Below, piece by piece: positions 52,745 through 60,056 of a stretch of DNA of 64,000 nt; positions within the stretch are counted from its first letter, which is position 1, and every line of letters begins with the position of its first letter. Source of the stretch: Brevibacillus sedimenti (GTDB taxonomy: Bacteria > Bacillota > Bacilli > Brevibacillales > Brevibacillaceae); assembly GCF_020923495.1 (NCBI RefSeq), contig NZ_CP064048.1, positions 1,800,501 through 1,864,500 on the forward strand, written 5' to 3'. The notes under the pieces were generated by a model that was not told where the DNA came from, did not search any database, and saw only the letters and a program-made list of their open reading frames with translations. Made by a program: the position numbers and the translations under genes.

Positions 52745-53755
52745 ATGATACGTGTCAGTCATTTGCAAAAGGAATTTCGCATCCACCAGGCCCGTGCCGG
52801 CTTGGCGGGTGCGTTTCGCGACTTGTTCAGCCGGGAGTACAAAACGGTCAAGGCGGTTGACGATATTTCCTTTACCGTTGAGGAGGGGGAGATGTTCGCC
52901 CTGATCGGGGAAAACGGAGCCGGCAAATCAACCACGATCAAAATGCTGACGGGGATTCTCACCCCGAGCGGCGGCGAGATCGTCATCAACGGATACGTGC
53001 CGTACCGGCAGCGGGAGCAGTACGTCCGCTCGATCGGCGTCGTTTTCGGACAGCGCTCCCAGCTTTGGTGGGACCTGTCGCCGCTGGAGTCGTTCCGCCT
53101 GCTGAAAAACGTCTACAAGGTGGACGACACGGAAGGAGAGCGCTGGCTGGAGCGGTTGATCGAGGAGTTGGACATCGCCTCGTTCGTCAGCCAGCCGGTG
53201 CGCAAGCTGAGCCTCGGCCAACGCATGCGCTGCGAAGTGGCCGCCGCCTTGATTCACAAGCCGAAGCTGCTCTTTCTCGACGAGCCGACGGTCGGACTGG
53301 ACGTGCTGGTCAAGCAGAAAATCCGGGAATTTCTCCGCAATCTGAATGAAACGGAACATACGACGATTCTCTTGACCACGCACGATGTGTCCGACATCGA
53401 GGCGCTCTGCAAGCGGGTGCTGGTGATGGACCAAGGCCGGCTGATCTTTGACGGCCAACTGACTGATCTGAAAGAGAAGTGGGGCAACGGCACCGAGGTG
53501 GCATTCCAGTTCAAGAAGCGGACGGCGCCGGAAGAGATGCGGGCGGCGCTTGGCGAGCTGCCCTGTGAAATCCTGCAGGACAACGAGTTCTCGCTGCGGG
53601 TAAAAGTGGCGCGCAGCCAGGAGATGCTGCCGTTCGTCCTGTCTGTGGTGATGGGCTCGTTTGAGGTGAGCGACGTGAAGATCAAGGAGGCCAGCACGGA
53701 AGACATCGTGCGCAACATCTACTCGACTGACGGCGAGGTTGTCAGCCATGGGTAA
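52745..53755 (+). CDS. ABC transporter ATP-binding protein
   Basis: 336 residues. Walker A ENGAGKST, Q loop FGQRSQLWWDL, signature KLSLGQRMRCEVAAAL, Walker B LLFLDEPTVGLD, His in LTTHDVSDIEAL, and a C-terminal extension of about 90 residues. The long N-terminal insertion (GLAGAFRDLFSREYK before KAVDDISF) and the LSLGQRMR signature are typical of the subfamily paired with DUF990-type permeases. Its 3' end overlaps the next gene by eight bases. Exporter substrate unknown. Confidence 0.94.
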   Translation: MIRVSHLQKEFRIHQARAGLAGAFRDLFSREYKTVKAVDDISFTVEEGEMFALIGENGAGKSTTIKMLTGILTPSGGEIVINGYVPYRQREQYVRSIGVVFGQRSQLWWDLSPLESFRLLKNVYKVDDTEGERWLERLIEELDIASFVSQPVRKLSLGQRMRCEVAAALIHKPKLLFLDEPTVGLDVLVKQKIREFLRNLNETEHTTILLTTHDVSDIEALCKRVLVMDQGRLIFDGQLTDLKEKWGNGTEVAFQFKKRTAPEEMRAALGELPCEILQDNEFSLRVKVARSQEMLPFVLSVVMGSFEVSDVKIKEASTEDIVRNIYSTDGEVVSHG

Positions 53756-54542
53756 ACTTTATCTGGAACTGATTCGCATCCGGTTTCTCACCATGCTCGC
53801 CTACCGGGTGAACTACTACAGCGGCATCATTATCTACGCGATCAACATCGGCGCCTACTACTTCCTCTGGGGAGCGATCTACGGCGGCCAGCAGCAGCTC
53901 GGCGGCCTCACCGTGGAGCAGATGACCGCATACGTCGCCATCGCCTGGATGTCCCGAGCGTTCTACTTTAACAACATCGACATGGAGATCGCCCAGGACG
54001 TGCGGGAAGGCAAGGTGGCCATCGAGATGATCCGGCCCTACAATTACCTTTCGGTGAAAACGGCGCAGGCTTTTGGCGAGGGTATCTTTCGCCTGCTCTT
54101 TTTTGCAGCGCCCGGCATTTTTCTGGTCAGCCTGCTGATCCCGTTCCGCTTCCCGGGAACGCCGGAAGGCTGGGGCCTGTACCTGGTCAGCCTGACGCTT
54201 GCGTTTGTCATCAACACGGAGCTGAATTTGCTGACCGGCCTGTTTACCTTTTTCCTGTTCCGCAACGACGGGATGATGCGGGCCAAGCGGGTGATTGTCG
54301 ATCTGATGTCCGGCCTGGTGCTGCCGATCAGCTTTTTCCCCGGTTGGGCCCAGACGCTGATGGGGTGGCTGCCGTTCCAGGCGATCAACTACTATCCCAG
54401 CCTGATCTTCACCGGCGCGATTTCACCGGAGCAGGCGTGGGAGCTGATCGGGCTGCAGGCGGTCTGGATTGCGGTGATTTTCATGCCGATCCTGATTCTG
54501 TGGCGGCGGGCTCGTCACAAACTGGTCGTGCAGGGAGGGTAA
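53748..54542 (+). CDS. ABC-2 type permease (DUF990/PF06182 family), subunit 1
   Basis: 264 residues from ATG 53748 (GAGG nine bases upstream; a TTG nine bases earlier is possible). Six hydrophobic helices. Opens GKLYLELIRIRFLTMLAYRV with NYYSGIIIYAINIGAYYFLW; an internal REGKVAIEMIRPYNYLSV loop is characteristic of the family. Overlaps the ATPase gene and is followed after three bases by the second permease. Confidence 0.88.
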   Translation: MGKLYLELIRIRFLTMLAYRVNYYSGIIIYAINIGAYYFLWGAIYGGQQQLGGLTVEQMTAYVAIAWMSRAFYFNNIDMEIAQDVREGKVAIEMIRPYNYLSVKTAQAFGEGIFRLLFFAAPGIFLVSLLIPFRFPGTPEGWGLYLVSLTLAFVINTELNLLTGLFTFFLFRNDGMMRAKRVIVDLMSGLVLPISFFPGWAQTLMGWLPFQAINYYPSLIFTGAISPEQAWELIGLQAVWIAVIFMPILILWRRARHKLVVQGG

Positions 54543-54545
54543 CCG

Positions 54546-55343
54546 ATGCAAAACGCGCGACACATCATCGGCGTCTTCGCCGATTACCTCGGACAGTATT
54601 TCAAGACCAGGCTGGCATACCGGGCCGACTTTTTCGGCGATCTGGTCTCCAATCTGATCTACGAGCTGATTAATCTCGTCTTCATCATCGTCGTCTTTCA
54701 GCACGTGCCGCTGCTAAAAGACTGGACGCGGGACGAAATCATCTTCATTTACGGCTTTTTCCTGATTCCGTACGCGCTGTTCTCCATGTTTTTCAGCTTC
54801 TGGGACTTCAACGAGCGCTACATCATCCGCGGCGAAATGGACCGCATCCTGACCCGGCCGCTGCACAACCTGGCCCAGGTGTGTCTGGAATCGATGGCAC
54901 CGGACCGGATCTTTGGCATCATCTCCGGGCTGATTATCATGGGCTACGCCGCATTCAAGCTGGATCTGTCCTTCCACTGGTACGATCCGCTGCTGTTTGT
55001 CGTGCTGGTGATCGGCGGGGCACTGATCTATGCAGGGGTGTACACGGCGATTGCCGCCGTCAGCTTTTTCTCTGATTCGCGCACGGGCATCGCGCCAATG
55101 ATCTGGAACATCCAGCAGTACGGCCGCTACCCGGTGGACGTGTACAACAAGGTGATTCGTTTCGTGCTGACGTACATTCTGCCGTTTGCTTTCGTCGGCG
55201 TTTATCCGGCCGCCTACTTTCTGCGCAAGGAGACGTGGTACGTGTACGCGGCGTTTACGCCGGTCATGGGGGTAATCTTTTTCGGCATCGGGCTGGCGAT
55301 CTGGAACTGGGGTGTGCGCAAATACAGAGGAGCGGGGTCGTGA
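54546..55343 (+). CDS. ABC-2 type permease (DUF990/PF06182 family), subunit 2
   Basis: 265 residues, six hydrophobic helices. Opens QNARHIIGVFADYLGQYFKT with RADFFGDLVSNLIYELINLV; the loop IRGEMDRILTRPLHNLAQV mirrors the REGK/RPY loop of subunit 1, so the two form a heterodimeric channel for the ATPase at 52745. GGAGGG lies eight bases before ATG. Last gene of the operon; a terminator follows within ten codons' length. Confidence 0.9.
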   Translation: MQNARHIIGVFADYLGQYFKTRLAYRADFFGDLVSNLIYELINLVFIIVVFQHVPLLKDWTRDEIIFIYGFFLIPYALFSMFFSFWDFNERYIIRGEMDRILTRPLHNLAQVCLESMAPDRIFGIISGLIIMGYAAFKLDLSFHWYDPLLFVVLVIGGALIYAGVYTAIAAVSFFSDSRTGIAPMIWNIQQYGRYPVDVYNKVIRFVLTYILPFAFVGVYPAAYFLRKETWYVYAAFTPVMGVIFFGIGLAIWNWGVRKYRGAGS

Positions 55344-55360
55344 CCCCGCTCCAGTTTTGT
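55329..55360 (+). terminator. Terminator of the ABC-2 operon
   Basis: GGAGCGGGGTC and GACCCCGCTCC, 11-bp stem with a two-base loop, then AGTTTTGTT. The left arm begins inside the last codons of subunit 2. Confidence 0.85.
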
Positions 55361-55416
55361 TGCCAAAGCCGACCAGCAACTTTGGCAGATCAATGTGCAG
55401 GCCTTCAAACGGGAAA

Positions 55417-55935
55417 CTATGAATTTCCGATTGCTTTGGCCAAGGCTTCAACCAGTTTTTCAGGATGTTGCGAACCGATCACAAATACCTTGTTGTTCTT
55501 CAGGCGTACTTTGATTCCGCGATTTCCGCTCACGGTATAGGCCCATCCGCCAAAGATCCATCTTCCACCCAAACCGCCGAAATCCCAGAAAGGGCTGAAT
55601 TGACAAACTTCATACGCTGCTATCTCGTTATAGGGGATAAAGTGTTTCGCGAATGGGAAAAAACGCAGGTACAACCCTTTCTCCCTGATCTCAACGACGA
55701 GTTTTGTCAAGAACAGCGAGGTTATCAACAGCGGCGTAGCAATACCAAACAGAATCCAAATGATCCACGCTTCCACATCGGTTACCGGCTCGCTGACCAC
55801 TTTTCGCAAAACGATTCGTTGGTACAAATCATAGCTAAATGCGGACAACAGGATCACATCCACGATGATGACGATCGTCCACAGCACTTTTTGGCGAAAG
55901 CGCTGGACTTCACGGTGATACACCTTTTCTCCCAT
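55417..55935 (-). CDS. Two-helix membrane protein with PH-like tail (DUF6141-like)
   Basis: 172 residues from ATG 55935 behind GGGGGAGG. Two hydrophobic segments at about 19-38 and 55-78, then a soluble domain (EIREKGLYLRFFPFAKHFIP, GRWIFGGWAYTVSGNRGIKV, GSQHPEKLVEALAKAIG) with a PH-like pattern. I think it belongs to DUF6141 (moderate certainty). It is divergent from the sdpABC operon and is the nearest membrane protein to it, so it is a candidate for toxin immunity, but it does not resemble SdpI (which has more helices). Confidence 0.75.
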   Translation of the reverse strand: MGEKVYHREVQRFRQKVLWTIVIIVDVILLSAFSYDLYQRIVLRKVVSEPVTDVEAWIIWILFGIATPLLITSLFLTKLVVEIREKGLYLRFFPFAKHFIPYNEIAAYEVCQFSPFWDFGGLGGRWIFGGWAYTVSGNRGIKVRLKNNKVFVIGSQHPEKLVEALAKAIGNS

Positions 55936-56271
55936 ACGCAAACCTCCCCCACAAGTAGCCTCTTCACCCCAAAAAAGAACTCGCAAGTATATATTATACA
56001 ATTTTATGCAGATATTTCCATGATGCACCGCGAGAAGACTGACATACTGCGATAATAATAGTTGATTTTTCAAAATATTGGATATAGTAGTAAAAAAGGA
56101 ATAAGATGTATCCAAATGATAGATTTTCCACTCCCAAAAACTGATGCAAGTCATGGTCCAATCCTACTAATGGATGGAAAAATATATAAATTTTTTTAAT
56201 CATTTCTATCCTGGGTGTACGGAGCGAAACCATGGCCAATCCAGATGAAAAAACAGTGAAAGGGGAGAAGC
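55936..56271. other. AT-rich divergent regulatory region before sdpA
   Basis: 336 bases, far richer in A+T than the genome around it. TATAAT on the minus strand near 55997-56002 may serve the 55417 gene; TTGATT with TATAGT further right (about 56063-56090, 15-base spacer) is a poor promoter for sdpA. AT-rich tracts of this kind bind AbrB in B. subtilis sdp; that is an analogy only. No gene seen. Confidence 0.5.
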
Positions 56272-56838
56272 ATGTTGAAGCCTGTCGGTGTAACCAGATT
56301 TTCACGCTTTGGGCTCATCTTCGCTCTGGTGGCTGCCTTTTGGCTCTACATCTTTGTCGCAGCCATTCACGCAGTGATGCCCACCAATCCCATTTCCGCT
56401 TTACCGCTTGCAAAGGAACTGTACATTGCCTCGTGGTTTCCGCAGGGGTGGGGCTTTTACAGCAAAGATGCGCGAGACCTCACGTTTCAAGTGGTGGACA
56501 TAACAAATGGGACACTGGCAGCCGCCTGGCCAAATAATCGGTCTGAAAACTTTTTTGGATTGAAGCGCTTTGGAAGAAGTCAAGGGATCGAGGCCGGTCT
56601 TCTCAGTTCCAGAATACCGGAGTCCGCCAAAACGGATTGCGAAGAAAATCCCTATGCTTGCTTGAACAAGGCAGCTGTCTACGCGGAATTGGACAACCCT
56701 ACGCCTTATCCGACCATTTGCGGAGACATCGGCTTTGTGTATCAGGAACCGGTTCCCTGGGCGTGGAGCCGCAGCGGTAAGAAAATCGATATGCCATCAA
56801 AAGTTGTGAGGGTGAACGTGAAATGTTCGAAAAATTAG
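56272..56838 (+). CDS. sdpA: SdpA-family protein of a killing-peptide system
   Basis: 188 residues. N-terminal membrane helix (about 12-33), then IASWFPQGWGFYSKDARDLT, the conserved SdpA block, and a C-terminal part with four Cys (DCEENPYAC, TICGDIGFVY, VKCSKN). In B. subtilis SdpA and SdpB are both needed to turn pro-SdpC into the mature SDP toxin. AAAGGGGAG precedes ATG. Its 3' end overlaps sdpB by 16 bases. Slightly longer than the B. subtilis protein. Confidence 0.92.
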   Translation: MLKPVGVTRFSRFGLIFALVAAFWLYIFVAAIHAVMPTNPISALPLAKELYIASWFPQGWGFYSKDARDLTFQVVDITNGTLAAAWPNNRSENFFGLKRFGRSQGIEAGLLSSRIPESAKTDCEENPYACLNKAAVYAELDNPTPYPTICGDIGFVYQEPVPWAWSRSGKKIDMPSKVVRVNVKCSKN

Positions 56839-57794
56839 GATCATTTGCCTACAACCTGGCGTTGACGCAAAACCCGTGGACAAACGTGTATGGCTTGGCC
56901 AGATCGTTGATGGCATTGTCGACCGCGCTGACGTTGGCGGTAAACGATGCCCATACGTTTTTCCGACCTTCGTCCGGCATGGATGTCTATCCCACTTGCG
57001 TGAACACGATCAGCCTGTTTTGCACCGTTCCCAACGACTATTTCTATTTGGACATGGTCAGATGGATCGCGGTCGTTTTGCTTCTGATCGTCGCTTCCGG
57101 ATGGCGTCCGCGAATTACCGGGGTCATTCACTGGTGGATTTGCTACAGTTTCAACGTGTCGGCCATCACCTTGGACGGCGGAGACCAGGTAGCTGCTGTC
57201 TTTACGTTTTTGCTGCTGCCGATCACATTGACCGATTCGAGAAAATGGCATTGGCAAAAAGCCCATGAACCGCAAGTTGTTTCCGATCACGTCATTATTC
57301 GGCGCATCATCGCACTGGTAACCTTCTTTGCCATTCGTTTGCAGGTTGCGATCATATATTTTCATTCATCGGTTGCCAAGATGTTCGAGTCAACGTGGCT
57401 CAACGGAACCTCCGTCTACTACTATTTGCGGGACCCGATGCTGGGTCTGCCCTCATTCTTTCTGCAACTGGTAAACCCCATCCTGACATCGCCAGCGGTC
57501 GTCCTGCCGACATGGGGCACCCTTGTTCTGCAAGTGTGTTTGTTTGGCGCGCTGTTTGCCCCCAAGAAGTATTGGAAATATTTCCTCATTGCTGCCCTGC
57601 TCATGCATGAAGTGATTGCCGTTATGCTCGGGTTAATCAGCTTTTCCATGATCATGAGCGCCGTTTTGATCCTTTATCTGCGGCCAGTGGAGCAAGAGTT
57701 CACGTCTCTGCATCGGATCAGACTGTTCAAGAAGGAGACAAGCCCAACGCAGAAAGATTATCACCTTTCTCCTCAACAAGTGAAAGGTGCTTAA
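56823..57794 (+). CDS. sdpB: SdpB-family membrane protein (HTTM domain)
   Basis: 323 residues, the same length as B. subtilis SdpB. About eight hydrophobic segments; opens with a soluble stretch NPWTNVYGLARSLMALSTAL, then YPTCVNTISLFCTVPNDYFY, HWWICYSFNVSAITLDGGDQ and RLQVAIIYFHSSVAKMFEST, the last being a core motif of HTTM (vitamin-K-dependent-carboxylase-like) domains. Required for SDP maturation in the model system. Translation start lies within sdpA, so both products are made together. Confidence 0.93.
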   Translation: MFEKLGSFAYNLALTQNPWTNVYGLARSLMALSTALTLAVNDAHTFFRPSSGMDVYPTCVNTISLFCTVPNDYFYLDMVRWIAVVLLLIVASGWRPRITGVIHWWICYSFNVSAITLDGGDQVAAVFTFLLLPITLTDSRKWHWQKAHEPQVVSDHVIIRRIIALVTFFAIRLQVAIIYFHSSVAKMFESTWLNGTSVYYYLRDPMLGLPSFFLQLVNPILTSPAVVLPTWGTLVLQVCLFGALFAPKKYWKYFLIAALLMHEVIAVMLGLISFSMIMSAVLILYLRPVEQEFTSLHRIRLFKKETSPTQKDYHLSPQQVKGA

Positions 57795-57990
57795 TCTTTA
57801 CAACAACACGTTGGAGCAGCAACAACCGTCTTGTCCATGGCGAAGGCAGCGGCACTTTTCATTTCAACGTGGCAAGGATTCAGGTTGGCTTTGCTCCATG
57901 TTGAAAGGGAGGGGACGCCTATAAGATTTTGAATCATCGCTAATTGACCACAGAGAAGAAAAAATATTGTGAAAAGGGGTTTGAGTAGGG

Positions 57991-58608
57991 ATGAATCTCA
58001 AAAAAGCACTTCCCATTTTTCTGGCCTTTTTGCTTATGCTGGTAAGCGTAAATGCTTACGCAACTCAACCTTCCAAAGTGAAGTACGATGGGGAAACGCT
58101 CTTCCGCGGCATTATCTTTGGACAAGGTCCTGTTGCCCACCTTTTCCCTGAAATCTGGACGAAAGATTTGCTGAGCAAGGTAAATCAAAAAGAAACGAAG
58201 CAAGTCATTGATCACCTGGTTGCGCGGATGAAGGCGAAATCTCCGTCCTACTTCGCGGAATTTGAGCGCGCAGTATACAGCGGTGACCACCTCAAAATTA
58301 ATAAGGCAATCGACAAGGGCGGCCAAATTTTGGATCAGGTAATCAAAGAAGATGAACGAAGGGTAAAAAGCGGAAAAGAAGGATACGGAACTGGACAGTG
58401 CGTGTTGTACGTTGCGTACGCTGCTGCGGCGATCAGTGCAGCGGCTATATACAGCCATATAGTGGCCTTGAATGCCGGTGGTGCAGTAACCATTTACCTT
58501 GCTGTCGCTGTGTCGAAATACTTCTGGGTCGGCGATAAACCAAATGAATTAGCTCTGCAAAAAGAAATGCTGATCAACAATATCGTAGAACGCTTGGCCA
58601 CCCAGTAA
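57991..58608 (+). CDS. sdpC: SdpC-family antimicrobial peptide precursor
   Basis: 205 residues. Signal peptide NLKKALPIFLAFLLMLVSV ending AYA-TQ. The N-terminal pro-region has YDGETLFRGIIFGQGPVAHL and FPEIWTKDLL, conserved in the family. The toxin region starts at Cys137: CVLYVAYAAAAISAAAIYSH, then a second hydrophobic stretch to about residue 180. In B. subtilis SDP begins C-G-L-Y-A-V-C with a disulfide between Cys1 and Cys7; here position 7 is Tyr143 and Cys137 is the only Cys in the whole protein, so no intramolecular disulfide can form. Lies 196 bases after sdpB; start ATG with GGGG/TAGGG upstream. Confidence 0.93.
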   Translation: MNLKKALPIFLAFLLMLVSVNAYATQPSKVKYDGETLFRGIIFGQGPVAHLFPEIWTKDLLSKVNQKETKQVIDHLVARMKAKSPSYFAEFERAVYSGDHLKINKAIDKGGQILDQVIKEDERRVKSGKEGYGTGQCVLYVAYAAAAISAAAIYSHIVALNAGGAVTIYLAVAVSKYFWVGDKPNELALQKEMLINNIVERLATQ

Positions 58609-58630
58609 AAAAACAGCCGAAGCAGTAACG

Positions 58631-58666
58631 GGTCAAACCGCAGATTCCACCATCTGCGGTTTGACC
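58631..58666 (+). terminator. Perfect 15-bp hairpin after sdpC
   Basis: GGTCAAACCGCAGAT and ATCTGCGGTTTGACC with a six-base loop. No T run follows, so it may stabilise the 3' end rather than terminate. Confidence 0.65.
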
Positions 58667-58709
58667 ATGTGGGCTCCCTGATGATTTGGAGATTTGGAAA
58701 CTTCCGGCA

Positions 58710-58739
58710 TTGTCAACTTCATCAGCGTCGTCGTATAAT
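58710..58739 (+). promoter_or_regulatory. Sigma-A promoter of the FMN riboswitch-ribU transcript
   Basis: TTGTCA (58710-58715), 18 bases, TATAAT (58734-58739); the riboswitch starts about 25 bases downstream. Confidence 0.8.
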
Positions 58740-58763
58740 AAGCTGGTAACAACCAATATACAA

Positions 58764-58905
58764 TTCCTTCGGGGCAGGGTGAAATTCCCGACCGGCGGTG
58801 ATCGCGCACGGCGCGTAAGCCCGCGAGCCTCCCGGCGTAAACGCTTGGAGTGCAGGATCCGGTGCGAGTCCGGAGCCGACAGTACAGTCTGGATGGGAGA
58901 AGGAT
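58764..58905 (+). ncRNA. FMN riboswitch (RFN element)
   Basis: Core blocks in order: CTTCGGGGCAGGGTGAAATT, CCCGACCGGCGGTGA, AGCCCGCGAGC, then GGATCCGGTGCGAGTCCGGA, GCCGACAGTACAGTCTGGAT and GGGAGAAGGA. These are the conserved RFN elements. The downstream terminator at 59039 is the probable expression platform. Confidence 0.97.
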
Positions 58906-59038
58906 GACGACAGTACGTACACCGCACGTGCTTGTTTGTCTGTGCGCGGGTACGGGATGTGGGGGCGTATGCCTGTTGTGGCCCCTTTCATTTCGCATAC
59001 CTGTGGCACTGGCATGGTCAGCTGTCCGCGTTCGCAAG

Positions 59039-59069
59039 CCCTGAGGAGAAGTCAGTCCTCAGGGTTTTT
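59039..59069 (+). terminator. Riboswitch-controlled terminator before ribU
   Basis: CCCTGAGGA and TCCTCAGGG with an eight-base loop followed by TTTTTG. It lies between the FMN aptamer and ribU, with no gene in between, as expected for FMN-dependent attenuation. Confidence 0.88.
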
Positions 59070-59164
59070 GTTTGGTGAACGTACGGATAGACGACCGGGC
59101 AGGGGTGGACGTTTCTGTTGCCATTCCTCATCAGAAGGAAGTAACACGTGAGGAGATGGTACAG

Positions 59165-59770
59165 ATGAAAGCAACGACGATGCGCCCATCACACGCGACG
59201 CAGCGGCTGGTGGCGATTCCCATGCTGGCGGCGGTCGCATTTGTTCTGCAGTATCTCGAGTTTCCGGTGCCGCTGCTGCCGCCGTTCCTGAAGCTGGATT
59301 TCAGCACGCTGCCGGCGTTGATCGGGGGCTTGCTGTACGGACCGGTGGCCGGGGTCCTGGTGGAAGTGCTGAAAAACACGCTGCACATGCTGTTAAAAAA
59401 TACGGATGGCCTGCTGATCGGCGAGGCGGCCAACGTCGTTGCCGGCGCCAGCTTTATCCTGGCAGCCATTTATCTGCAGCGCCGCGGCATGGGGAAAAAG
59501 GGCTTTGCCGCAGGACTTGTGCTGGGAACCGTGCTGATGACGGCGGTCATGGCGGCTGCCAACGCCTACTTCCTGCTGCCCGCCTACGCGGCTCTCTACC
59601 AGGTGTCGCTGGAACAGCTGCTGGCCCAGTTCCAGGCGGACAGCGTCTGGTCGTTTGTTTTGTACAGCATCGTGCCGTTTAACATACTCAAAGGGGTTGT
59701 GCTCTCGCTGGCAGCGTATCCGCTGTACGTAAAGCTGTCTGGACGGCTCAACCTTCGCATGACAAATTGA
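59165..59770 (+). CDS. ribU: Riboflavin transporter substrate-binding subunit RibU
   Basis: 201 residues from ATG 59165 (GAGGAG eleven bases upstream; an in-frame ATG nine bases earlier is too close). S-component of an ECF transporter with six helices: RLVAIPMLAAVAFVLQYLEF, FLKLDFSTLPALIGGLLYGP and VEVLKNTLHMLLKNTDGLLI, the last being typical of RibU. Uptake of riboflavin, controlled by the FMN riboswitch upstream; the energising EcfAA'T module is elsewhere. Its stop codon overlaps the -35 box of the proS promoter. Confidence 0.96.
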   Translation: MKATTMRPSHATQRLVAIPMLAAVAFVLQYLEFPVPLLPPFLKLDFSTLPALIGGLLYGPVAGVLVEVLKNTLHMLLKNTDGLLIGEAANVVAGASFILAAIYLQRRGMGKKGFAAGLVLGTVLMTAVMAAANAYFLLPAYAALYQVSLEQLLAQFQADSVWSFVLYSIVPFNILKGVVLSLAAYPLYVKLSGRLNLRMTN

Positions 59771-59795
59771 CAATGATTTCTTGGCTTGCTATGAT
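59767..59795 (+). promoter_or_regulatory. Consensus promoter of the proS transcript
   Basis: TTGACA (59767-59772), 17 bases, TATGAT (59790-59795). The -35 box contains the ribU stop codon. Confidence 0.85.
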
Positions 59796-59799
59796 ATTG

Positions 59800-60040
59800 C
59801 CTAATCAAAGGCAATGAAAGGACCCGCAGGTACTGACCGTGTTCCAGAGAGTCGGCCCTTGTCTGGAAGGTCGATGCACAGGCGTATCTGCTCCCCATCC
59901 TGGAGCCGCTGGCGATGAGCCATGCCGGATGCCCTTCCGTTATCGGGCGTTGAGTGGGCCGCAGCACGCCGTTGCGGTCAATCAGGGTGGTACCGCGGGT
60001 AATTCCCCCGTCCCTAATTGGGATGGGGGTTTATTTATTT
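59800..60040 (+). promoter_or_regulatory. T-box leader upstream of proS
   Basis: T-box core TGGTACCGCGG at 59988-59998, an AG-bulge-like CAGAGAG near 59845-59852, and a terminator with arms CCCCCGTCCC (60005-60014) and GGGATGGGGG (60020-60029) followed by a T-rich stretch. Proline-specific by the gene it controls; I did not fix the specifier codon. Confidence 0.92.
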
Positions 60041-60056
60041 TAGAGGAGTGTGTGAC

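Noticed and set aside
57820..57935. 35-codon frame (TTG start) between sdpB and sdpC, considered as an immunity peptide
   Set aside because: No ribosome site and no hydrophobic segment; the gap is better read as a leader for sdpC.
58904..59044. 46-codon frame between the FMN aptamer and its terminator (start ATG at about 58904)
   Set aside because: Its start falls in the last bases of the riboswitch and it ends in the terminator stem. A leader frame by chance is more likely than a gene.
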